This document shows, piece by piece, positions 24,281 to 34,663 of a stretch of 64,000 nt of DNA (its first letter is position 1; each line of letters begins with the position of its first letter). The stretch is taken from NCBI GenBank assembly GCA_013423385.1, contig BLZA01000030.1, positions 823,168-887,167 on the forward strand, given 5' to 3'. Source of the stretch: Naganishia liquefaciens. Its lineage: Eukaryota; Basidiomycota; Tremellomycetes; Filobasidiales; Filobasidiaceae. Below the pieces are notes generated by a model. It did no database searches, was not told the origin of the DNA, and was given only the letters and a program-made list of their open reading frames with translations. Made by a program: the position numbers and the translations under genes.

Positions 24281-27200
24281 TTATAACAACGTATCAACAT
24301 GAGGTTCGGCCATCCGAGCCACTGGCTTGTCTGGCGATCGATTCTCCTTGAACTGCTTATAACAGTCATTATCCAAGAAGGGCTTCCCTTGCCCCATCAA
24401 CGAGATACCGCCTCTCCGTATGTGTCCTCGCTGTCCATGATCTTTGCGTTCTAAGGATGAGTGCCTGTCGAGGGCGATAGCATCGTTAGAATTGGGCGCG
24501 ACGGGCTTCGGCGGGCTCACCTGCTGCGCCCCAAAATTGCGATGATCTCGATCAAACGCTTCTTTGGATTCCTCCATACCCTCTAGCAAAAGATCGATGT
24601 CCGACAGGATCCCCTTCAAACAGTCTATCAAGGTATTCGCTTGCGCCTCTCTCCGGAGTCCGACGCGGGTCCCCGCTTGTCTCGAGACAACGTCTATGGT
24701 ATTTGTCATGATCGTTTCTAAGATGTTGCTTGTTTCCTGCAGGACGCGATCGGCTTGAATCCAATTTTTGCGCGAGACTAACAAAAGAGCGCGAGTGATG
24801 GATTCAGAAGCCACTAGCTCATACCGCCTTCGCGCCACGTCCAAATCTGCAGATCGCTGCGCGAGCTCTCCAGCGGAGTTCTGGTTTCGAGGATCGAGCG
24901 CGACCGTCAGAAGCATTGGATGTGACAGACGTGCAATAAGCCGGCCAGTGGCGGGATCCTGAAACGTACAGTCGAGCTCGAAGACGGGAATATCGTCTCC
25001 TAGGCTGTCACTCGAGATCTGTTCTAGATTTTCGGAATGTGAAGCGCTGGATGCCGATTCGTAGATTTCCCCCGTGAAGCTTGAAATCTTAGGGATATAA
25101 CCTTCTTCTGAAACAGTCGTCGCTTTCACGCTTTTCTCGAAGACGTCTGTTTCTGGGATTGTAGGAGGTGCCGCAGTGAGACCATGATTGATCTTGTCTG
25201 AATCCATTTCCAGCAGTATCTCGACTTTCTGGCCGAAGTGAAGCTCAAAAAGGCTAATGTCGACGTATTTGCCGTCGGTAGAGATAGTCGCTTGGGGCGC
25301 TCCAGAGACCTTCCTACACCTGAAAACGGTATCTTCAGCCTTGAGGTGGAGCTTATAGTTGTTTAGTGCAATGCTGGTTAAACCACCCAGGATTCCTGCT
25401 AGACAGTCTCTTAGATGGTGCCATTCCTTGACTGTCGAGTGTGTTTTAGTTGATTCCTTTTCTATCGTATAGCGATTACGTACTGTACGTATACGTCCCG
25501 TGGGTATGGCTCGACAGAAGCCAGAGATTTGGGGAATTGTGATGTTTTCCGTAACCGACGGTATGAATGGGCGTGCTTAACAACTTTGCTCAGCAATTGT
25601 TACTATATTCTGTAGAAAAAGACTTACGCGGCGCTTTCAGCACGTGCCAAGACATGATCCATGTCCGCACGCTTGATCATTTCATTGCTATCGTGAATGA
25701 GGATCAAGGCACCCACGGGGTTCTTGGTCTTGCGCTGCAGGAGTTTGTCAAGTCCAACATTGATGCCAGTGATCATGTCTGCGGGGATCTCTTTGTTTAC
25801 GGAGACCTCGAAATTGTCGCAGTCGCTTTCAGTTCGCTCGTGAACAGAACCCGTTGCGCCCAACGCTGCCAAAAAAGTTGCAATTCTGTTCCGACTGGTG
25901 ACTCGGCCCATCGTAAAGAAAGGGGTCTTGCGGACGGGGCCGGCCCTTCCCTTTTCATAGGTCACTAACGACAATCGGTCGTGCGATCCAAGCGAGGCAA
26001 CCACATGTTCCAATGCTGCTTTGATGAGTCGAAGTTTCAGCATTGCCGATGACGATCTGGAAGACGGTAATGTCGAAACGGAACAGACGACCACCAGATC
26101 TAGCGGGGTGTGTCTTGGAAGCAATGGGACTGGAAGAGCTGAAGCTTCTTGATCAACGCTTGATTGCAGAGAGCTGTGGTCTGAAGAGCTTTTGGCGGAA
26201 GGCGTTGTGACCTCCCGTCGATCCTGCATTGCATCGACAGCAAGATGAGCGAATCCCATTTTCGCCAATTTGCTTGGAACTGAAGTTGTGGTTGACGTCG
26301 CCGGATAGACCGGACCTTTGAGCAGAGCGGCGTTTTCTTTGGCTTCCTGTACTGCCTCGATGATGGTCTGCCTCCACAGTTCCAGACTGCTTTTATCCCT
26401 AAAAGCCAGTATGAAGCTATCCACATTTTCGTCCTTCATCGAGATGGTCAGGCTGAGTTCACCAGATATCGAAGTGTCAATTACCCTCTTCACGTGCTTG
26501 AAGTAAATTCGACCTTTCAGTTTCAATACACCTTGATCCCTTCGATGACCCTTTTCGTCCGACGACGAGTGACGCGACGAGGTGTATGATGGCGAAGAGT
26601 TGAGAAAGTTTCGAAAATTCTTCTTCTTCTCCTCCGTCACGCAGACTAGTGCATATTGGAAGAGATAGACTGATATATCCAGGACAACACCGCCTTTGCG
26701 AACCTTGAGAATATCGAATAAACGGATTTTCCCAAGTTTGTCGACACCGCTCCCGCGATAATCGACCAATCGAGATCTCAGATCCGACATAACGCGAGAG
26801 AAAGGATCATTCCAGGCCTCCCTTCTCGCTTCTGGTGCTGAGGGGCCCATGATTTCCGAAGGTTTGAATACGCGTTGAGTAAAATGAGATCTCTCAGGCT
26901 TGAGCTGCTCCGACTCGAGAACAGTTTTCATGCCAGTGGTCATTTCGACAGCATTGTGTATCGAAGATAGAGATCCACCGTCGTATCTCGCCCGCATTCC
27001 TGACGTAGGCACTTGAACGGTTACCAAGCAAGACAACATCTGCTCTGGAAGTTGCTCGCTCTTGAGACCGATGGTGGTAAATTCGGGCTTGACATTGATG
27101 ACGGGGACGACTATTGGTGCTAAAATCGAACTATCAGATTGAATGGACGATGGCGATGGCGGTTCCACCTCGTCGTCTTGCTGATGATTTGCTTCAAGAG

Positions 27201-29937
27201 GTGAGTTGGAAGTTGCCGTTGACGAGTGATTGCGCGGTCTACTAGCACCTACGAGTCCAACATCTCGATTGCCCGGCTTGTCCACATCGATCTTCAAACC
27301 CATGAGAGCGGAGAACTCTATATAGTGATGATGAGCGACTTCCATTGTGACGATAAGCAGCGTAACTTACTATCCTTTCCCCTTGGTCCAGATCCACTCC
27401 TTGGCACATCGTCTTCATCCAGTACCCGCATTGGGGCCCGGCAGACACCGCATACTCCCATGTCTCGGCGCCTCGCGGTCAGTGATTTGGGTACGGAGCC
27501 ATAGACGGCTACAAAACATGCCTGATAACATCGCCCACAAGCTTGTCAGTGTCGACGGGATTTACCATCTATGAATATATGCTTACCTCGTGGAGGACGT
27601 GGCCGCACTCTGGAATCACGTGAGCTTTCTCTCCCGGGAGTCGAAAGGACGCATCGAGGCTCTCTCCGCAAATTGAACAAGTGTTTTCACAGTGACCATT
27701 TGCCTCTTCTTGGGGAACGACGATAAGATGAGGCGGACCTTTCATAGCATTTGAAGCAAGTCTGCCTTTTCCAGCACTGGCTGACAAAGCGGACGAGACA
27801 TGAAGAGGGCCGGAACGAAATGCCAAAGCCCCCTCAGATGACATTGTGGTGGAAACGCTGCTGAAGGAAGCCATCCTCGGGATCGCTGACGAGTCATACG
27901 GCCGTAAGAACCGTTTGTCCGGTACAATGCCGGAATTTGCGATGTATTGACTTCGAAGATCCGGGTAGTACCCAACCGCCGCCGAAGAACGGCCACCGAC
28001 CGAGAGTTCGCGTTCGATCACAGAGGCTGTCACAGACGAAGGTGACCGGGGATACTGGCTAGGTGAAGGCGTGTTTTGAAAGAGGATCCTCGCTGAACTT
28101 TCTCCGATGCTTCGTCGTTCTCGGCTGGAACTGGCGCCCCAAGCGAAGTCCCAGGTCCGGTCTCGAGACCCAGAGTGTACGGAGTCGGCCGACTTTCCGA
28201 CCTTGAACTCAGAATTACCTGAACCGCCTGTCCAACCCGTATCACGAAGAGGTCTGCCCAAGCCGTTTGCGAGAAGATCACCACTGAGTTGAAGAGGTGT
28301 CAACAGCGAAACACCTTCCGGGGAATCTTGTTGATCTTTGTCGTCTTTTCCTGCCGCTGATGGGGCAAGACGGTCGTTGCTGCGATTACACAATCCACGC
28401 ACTCCCGACAGAGAAGACATATCAGCCCGGCGACAGGATGAACCAACATCGAACGCTAGATACCTTCTGTGCCGTTCTTTAGCGAGGCCGCATGCTCGGC
28501 AACACCTTCCCTACTTTCTATATAACCAACTGGCGTCCCTTCGCTTGACCTACACAAAGGACTACTTCCAGGAAGCGGCAAAGGGCCTTTAGGTGGAGGT
28601 ATATCGGGAGCCGGGAGATGCCAGGGCATATCGCTTTCTGAAAGGCCTTTGGGCTGATTTCTTCTTTTGAAGCTGATGGGTCTTGTGATATCAGATAGCT
28701 GAGAAGCGGACAGGCTCTTATCCTGGACTTTTCGCTTGGCTTCGGCGATTCCGTCATTCTCGTGGATCAGCCCCAGTACTGATTTGGCCGGATCCGCGAA
28801 AGCGTGATCTTCTGAGTCACCGACAGTTACAATGCTTGTTGCAGCTAATGATGTTACCAATTGCTGCTGAAAATCGACGACTGAGCTCATGCTGTATGTC
28901 AGCAAGTTCCGGGTTGCGTTGGACACAACTCGCGAAGTAAGTATCGAGGATCGAGCTGTGGATGCGTTGGTTGCTGTAGGCGAAAGCGTGAAGAGAGGGG
29001 AGTCGGCGGCGTCCAGCTTGGAGGGCGACTCTTCCGGAACATCCGTTAGCGATTTTGGGGAATACATCACGGGTGACGTCCGAAGCGGAAGTGATAATGG
29101 CGACGCCAAGTCAAGAGGCGCATGTTGGGCCGGGAGCACGACGTCTTATGATGGCATAGAGCGAAAGCCGCAGCGTTTTCCAGGGGAAGGGGTGTAAGTA
29201 CTGCCCTTGGCAGACAAGGTCTCGCACATACCTTGAATACACTCAGCCCAAGAATCTCTTTCCCCTTCGCTGAGATGGACAAACCCACGGTCCGTGGCGG
29301 GATGCATTGATAGGCGCATGCTACCCTTGATGGGGAAAGCTTGTTGAGATCCGCTGAAGGTATTGTCCTGAAACGGACTTGGCGCAAAAGTAGCAGTCGT
29401 AACAGGACTGTCGGATAGATCTGGCAAAGACGCCGGAAGGGAGATGACGGACAGATTTCGCTTGCCCTGCTCGATGGTGGTCTCGGCAGGAGCGATAGGA
29501 AGCGAAGTGACTGACAGATTCACGTCGCGTTCACACTCGAATTTCCAGGCGATCAAATCCCTGTTGATCCAAGCCTTGCCGTTTCGATAGTCCTCGACTA
29601 GAGTATGGTCGAATTCTGGTGACAATTCCTCTTCGCCGTTGAACACCGCGATCTCCTCGGGGACATCCAAAAGCTCGATTTTTCCGTCGCGCTCTGCCCG
29701 AACAGGCGAGCTGTTGCTATGATCCAGCGGCAAGGGGAATCTGCTCGCGAACTGATCGAATTCGTAGACTGCTGAAGGCGAGTCTGGGGTGGACAGCGAG
29801 AAGTTGATGGAAGAGCCGCCACTACGGTCTGTACATTGATCAGAAGGGTCTGCAACCGCAATCTGTACGATAGGTGGTCCTTCTTCGTATTTCAACGCTG
29901 AAGCAACGAAGGTGAGACGAGATGAGGAATGGATCAT
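24281..29937 (-). CDS. RING-PH-vWA protein, Ste5/Far1-like scaffold candidate
   Basis: Large multi-exon protein, roughly 1,700 residues. A long Ser/Pro-rich N-terminus precedes a RING-H2 finger: CSICGESLDASFR..., ECGHVLHEACF and CGVCRAPM, spliced across the intron below 27593. A PH-like domain follows (about 26330-26780; LGKIRLFDILKVRKGGVVLD, LKLKGRIYFKHVKRVIDTS, SSLELWRQTIIEAVQEA). Next is a von Willebrand A domain (about 25620-26110; LDLVVVCSVSTLPSSRS, DRLSLVTYEK, GALILIHDSNEM), then a vWA-associated C-terminal region (ISLFELHFGQKVEILLEMDS, RRRYELVASESITRALLLVS). RING, PH, vWA in that order is the arrangement known for yeast Ste5 and Far1. Two N-terminal introns, near 29146 and 28420, are needed to keep the frame. 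The ATG at 29937 is a guess: the protein could begin further upstream and include the neighbouring reading frames. The Ste5/Far1 link rests on domain order only. Confidence 0.75.
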
Positions 29938-30032
29938 TTCGATGCCGTGATTCAAGGAGGCGGTAGATGTCCAGCAGCGATACGAGATATAAACATAGGT
30001 TTCGATGGCGAGAACGCAGTGATCGCGACCGA

Positions 30033-32056
30033 TCACAAATTCAAAGGTGTTTCACGGCAAGGGGATGTGATTATCAAGTCGAAAAGCATCGTGAGCCAAA
30101 AGACAGCCGCGCCAATAAAGGATAGAAGATGTATCAACTTGTCCGTCAGCTTTCTGATGGCAGCTTGGCTGACACGCCACTCACGCCCAGATGAATCCCG
30201 GTGTACTCGGCAGAAGCCCTCGGCATTTCCAGCTTCGTCGATCTTCACCGACCTCCTTTGAGTGTGATCAAGAGATTCCAGATTCCGGCAGCTATGGCAG
30301 CTATCTCGACCAACGCCTTCCAGACCAGCTACTGGTGGGTCTCGCAAGGTTTCATCAACTTGATGCAGCTGTGCGCCCAGGTAGCTGCCCTGGTAATCCA
30401 TGCTCGAGTCAGTCGTGTATCGCGATGAAGACGACAGAGATGCCCAACTGCGACGTCTAAGCACCTTCAAAAGAAACAGGGGAAAACCAGGTCAGCTTCT
30501 CTACGCTGGCGCAGATATAAGATGTGCAGGTCAGAACGTTTGGTGCTGACGGGCATATCATTTCGGATGACGCTTCACATGCCCACTATACACTCGGCGA
30601 ATATGATGCTGAGATGGGAATCGAGTCGGACTCACTAGAGGCGGCGAATAAATTACTGATCGTGTCACAGCTCTCTGAAGGCTTCGATCTCGTGTGGCGA
30701 TTTCTCGTGGACGACTTGCCTTGTATCTACGACCGGCTGGCTTATGCTCGTCTTGAGCTTCGAGTCCCGACAGCCGTCCATCGCAGGGAAGTGTTTCATC
30801 TTCATTAGAGAAAAGCGCGAGTTCGACGGGAATTCCTCCGCGCTTGGTAGGGCTAGATTGGCTGTTTTGATTCGAGGCAACAGCCGCAAAGCGATGATGA
30901 TTTGGAGACACCGCAGTCGCTAGACAAAATTCCTTTTCGCCCAAGCCTTCTTCGGGTCTTGAGGTCCAAAACAGATCGTCCTCCAATCCCTCCTTCATTA
31001 TCGATGGAAATGAGTCAAAGATGCCGGAGGAAGATGAAAGCGCCGGTGAACCAGAACACGAGCTGCCACCGACGGCGATTGTTGTCGAAGCACAAGGAGC
31101 CAAAGCTTCCATCGCGCTCGAAATGGCAGTCTTGATGTCCATCAGGCTGATGTGAAGGTTGCGCACGTTTTGAGTCTTGATCAAAGACAACTTGACCTGC
31201 TGAGCCAGATAGTTATCGCAGGCGTGAGCGTTGGCATCCGCAGAAGCAGGTGTCCCGCTTCAATCAACGTGACCTGTCCGGGTGATTCGGTTGTTGTTGC
31301 GTGACGCGAGAGCGTTACGACCCCAGATTCCTTATTCATCACCCGTGGATGAGACACATCATGCTGAGGCCCTTATCAACAGCTTGCCATGTCATTCCAC
31401 TCCTCAAAAGGAACCATATCACATCCTGAGTAATCAGCTGACCCAAGTTGATCCAGAAGGTATGGCGGGCCGCGGAGTGCTTGGAAGGCAAGAACGGCGG
31501 AAAAGATCCTTGCATGTATTGTCTAACTTTGCAGACTATGGCAAAGTATGCAGATGGGCACGCTCGAAAGCGATCAAACAAGAGGAAGTCTTGGAGATTT
31601 CCGCTGGATAAAAGCCTCAATCGAAGACTGGTCGACCGAAGGGGCATTTCCATTTTGCATCAGGTTGAGCTGTAGATGATGTTTGATCAATTCGTGGACC
31701 GCTCCAAACTGACTTCAGAAGACCTCGTCTCTCGAGAGAGGGGTTATCTGAGGTGACACCTGGTTGACGGTTACCCGATTCGGCGACCAACCGGTGAACC
31801 TTTTACCAGGGCTGACTGAGCTACTGAAGGCAATCAGCCGTGCAATGGCGGAGGGAACTGTCCGAAGTCGGAATATCAGCTGTCCACCTGAGCCTATCGA
31901 TAAGCTTTCGCATACAATAATGGATTCAGCAGCTGTTTGAACCTCCATAGCTACCATTCTCAGACCGGAATAGTCTCGGACAATACGCATATCGTTTTGG
32001 TGCTGAGCTGCTTCCATTGGCATTCCCGTAAGCCATCGTACGAAATCGGCAACACC
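30033..32056 (-). CDS. Unrecognised multi-exon protein with C-terminal membrane segment
   Basis: Long minus-strand frames suggest a real gene, but no family is recognised. An N-terminal part near 31715-32056 reads GMPMEAAQHQNDMRIVRDYS and ESLSIGSGGQLIFRLRTVPS. A middle piece gives VHELIKHHLQLNLMQNGNAP and SIEAFIQRKSPRLPLV. Then comes NVRNLHISLMDIKTAISSAM followed by Ser-rich sequence. The last part contains SWASLSSSSRYTTDSSMDYQ and ends with the hydrophobic span LIHLLSFIGAAVFWLTMLFDLII about 15 residues before the stop, as in tail-anchored proteins. The 5' end and exon joints are not resolved. The stop lies only 96 bp before the proposed start of the RING-PH-vWA gene, so the two might be one transcription unit. 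A competing 75-codon plus frame (30201-30428) is considered less likely. Confidence 0.45.
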
Positions 32057-32065
32057 CGAGAAGCC

Positions 32066-32095
32066 CAGTGCATTTCAGTGCATCTCAGTCCATCC
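32066..32095. repeat. Three 10-bp tandem units
   Basis: Three consecutive units: cagtgcattt, cagtgcatct, cagtccatcc. They lie at the likely 5' edge of the minus-strand unknown gene. Confidence 0.6.
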
Positions 32096-32679
32096 GAGAG
32101 TTAGACAAATCGCGCTCTGACTCCGAAAGCGATCTTGCCGCCGCCTTGCGTTGCTTGGCGATTGTGAGCGTACAGCTTCGCATATCTACACAGCGCGATC
32201 CCTTCCTCTGGCGGCCGCTCTTCGTATCCTTGATTCCTTTTGACCTACGCACCGACTGATACTTCGCGTTGTCCACATATTTGGTCTGCGTGGGGGCCTC
32301 GATATGGGTCGAACGCTTCTCTGGCCTTGCAGCTTCAAAAATGATCTTGGAAATCCTGCAGTTCCTGACCGAGCAGAGGGATTATGCTGATAGGTGCATT
32401 CTTTCGTCGCTATATTTCCTGGGCGTGTGGGACGGCATGAGTGAACGAAGTTGAACAATAGAGGGACGCCCCATACTTTCTCGTGTCTCAGAGGTCGGGA
32501 ACTCTATTGACCGGACGGTTCCGCTGGGAAGCTCGCTGAGATCTCTCGCGGCGCTTGAGGCAACGTTGTCCGCTCCGACCGAGATGACGAAACCAGGCTT
32601 GTTCTTATGTCGAACCCCTTCCTTGTTTCTGCGCTCCCCTTGCGATGCAGAGTGCAAGGATTTTGCCAGCTTCATTGCC
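32096..32679. other. Divergent intergenic region upstream of ALG2
   Basis: About 0.6 kb between the unknown minus-strand gene and the ALG2 start. A plus frame is open in phase with ALG2 from 32566, but it adds Ser/Thr-rich residues with no ALG2 counterpart, so the region is treated as 5' UTR and promoter. No defined regulatory site was recognised. Confidence 0.35.
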
Positions 32680-34441
32680 ATGCCGCCGATTGAGAAATCG
32701 CCACATCCGCTACGTATAGGCTTCATTCATCCTGACCTCGGAATCGGCGGAGCGGAACGTCTCGTCGTTGATGCCGCGGTCTCCCTACAGCAGCGTGGCC
32801 ATGAAGTAGTACTGTTCACCTCGAGGCATGACCCAGCTCGGTGCTTTGAGGAGACTAAAGATGGTAAGCGGACCTCCCGTATTTTCACGCTCCAGGTCAA
32901 GGTGACTTACCTCGGCTCACAGGCACCCTTGAGGTGCATGTGCTCGGCAATAGCATATTTCCTCGGAATATCATGAACGCATTCAACATTATCTTTGCAT
33001 CTCTTCGTCAACTACACCTTGCCATCCTCCTCATACTGTCTATCTATCTGCCCTTTCGCATACCGCACGTGTCACCTCTAGCGCCGCTCGACAAATTCGA
33101 TGTGTTCATTGTCGACCAGCTATCCATCTGTGTGCCCGTACTCCGTTGGATGACGAGGTCTCGAGTCGTCTTCTATTGTCACTTCCCTGATAAGCTTCTC
33201 AGTGGAGGCTGGGAGTTTTCGACAGACCGTGTCTCTCGGAGGGTTGTTGCACCAGGAGAGGAGAAGCGGGGACCGAGAGGACCAGGACTGATCAAGAGAT
33301 TGTATCGCTGGCCGTTCGACAAGCTCGAAGAGATCACAACAGGTATGCAAGCCCTGCACAGTCTCACTGTATTCCTCACTGAATGAGCCCTATCTGACCC
33401 ACAGGAGAGGCGGACGTCGTTTTGGCAAATTCCAAGTTCACTTCGAGAATCTATCATCGCGCCTTCCCCTCATTGCGGGAGATCCCTAAAGTCGTCTACC
33501 CTTGTATCAACCTTGCCTCTTATTCAGGCTCTAGTGAAGATTTCAGAGGGGAAGATGTCGACTTGGTGAAATCGTCAGTCTTCCAGGGGACTGCGAAGAG
33601 ACTGCAAGGTTGACTCTCCATCTTAAACAGAGATCGACCGACACTTCTGTCACTCAATCGATTTGAAGGAAAGAAGAATGTCGCCTTGGCGGTTGAGGCC
33701 TTTCATTTGGCCCGGCGAGAAGAGACATTTGACCAGACAACGCGCTTGGTGATAGGAGGCAAGTCCGCATGAGGAGGCGGAACACCTATCGCGGTTAACG
33801 TGCTCTTGTCCATAGGCGGATTCGACGACAAACTCGAGGACAACATTCAGACCCTCGCCCGGCTCTGCTCGCTCTGCGACAAACTAGGATTGACACATGT
33901 GACGTTAACGAATTCCCCCGGATCAAAGTCGACGACAGCTTCGTTATCAACAAATGTCATCTTTCTGCTTAATTTCACTACAGCCCAGCGCTCCTATCTC
34001 CTACTTTCTCCTCGGACACTAGGACTGCTCTACACACCACAGAATGAGCACTTTGGCATCGTCCCCATTGAAGCAATGGCTTGCGGCTTGCCGGTGCTGG
34101 CGATAAACAACGGTGGACCGACGGAAACTCTGGTAGATTCGGGACCGGACATGTCGTCGAAGGACGCTACGGGACTTTTGCGCGAACCCACGGTCGACCG
34201 CTGGGCTGAGGCAATCAAGATTATCTGCCAGCTCTCCCCAGAGCAGAGGAAGCGAGTTGGGGAAGCGGGGAAGCTACGCGTTCGCGAGATGTTCTCCTTA
34301 GACACCTTGGGCAAGGAGATGGAAGGAGCTTGTGTGCATGCGGAGAGAATGGGACCCGTGGGAACCGAAGATGCTTTCGTCCTTCTGCTTGGAACGATAC
34401 TTCTGGGCTGCATGATGCTTCTCATGGGTCTCTTCTTGTAA
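32680..34441 (+). CDS. ALG2: Alpha-1,3/1,6-mannosyltransferase Alg2
   Basis: Adds the second and third mannoses to dolichol-linked Man1GlcNAc2 on the cytosolic face of the ER, early in N-glycan assembly. It is a GT-B fold, GT4 family enzyme. After the ATG at 32680 come IGFIHPDLGIGGAERLVVDA (typical Alg2 start), VFYCHFPDKLLS, LANSKFTSRIYHRAFP and LLSLNRFEGKKNVALAVEAF. The GT4 signature EHFGIVPIEAMACGLPVLA carries the paired glutamates. A hydrophobic C-terminal segment (VLLLGTILLGCMMLLMGLFL) closes the protein, as in other Alg2 enzymes. Introns follow KDG, TTG and the GG before GFDDKLEDN. The stop is TAA at 34439-34441. Confidence 0.93.
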
Positions 34442-34663
34442 GTCGCCGATAGATCATAAAGCTAGTCCTGTGCGTTGGATATAGCATGCTCCGTCTCGAA
34501 TGACAGAGTTGACTGCCATGTTGCGGAGCCAATGTCGCTGTTGATTTGTAGCTTGGAGATGCAATTGCAGAGCCCTCCGCAGTGCTGTGTTGTCGGCTTG
34601 AAGGTCACCAGGACAGCGACAAGAGCCACGGACGAGGACGCGGAACATTCACAAAGTAAACAA

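Noticed and set aside
604-29937. Reading the window as a mating-type locus
   Set aside because: Only a PAK kinase and a scaffold candidate fit; pheromone, receptor, homeodomain and other expected genes are absent.
30201-30428. Plus-strand frame with hydrophobic content opposite the unknown gene
   Set aside because: The minus frame is longer, flanked by further coding-like exons on the same strand and ends with a clear anchor segment.
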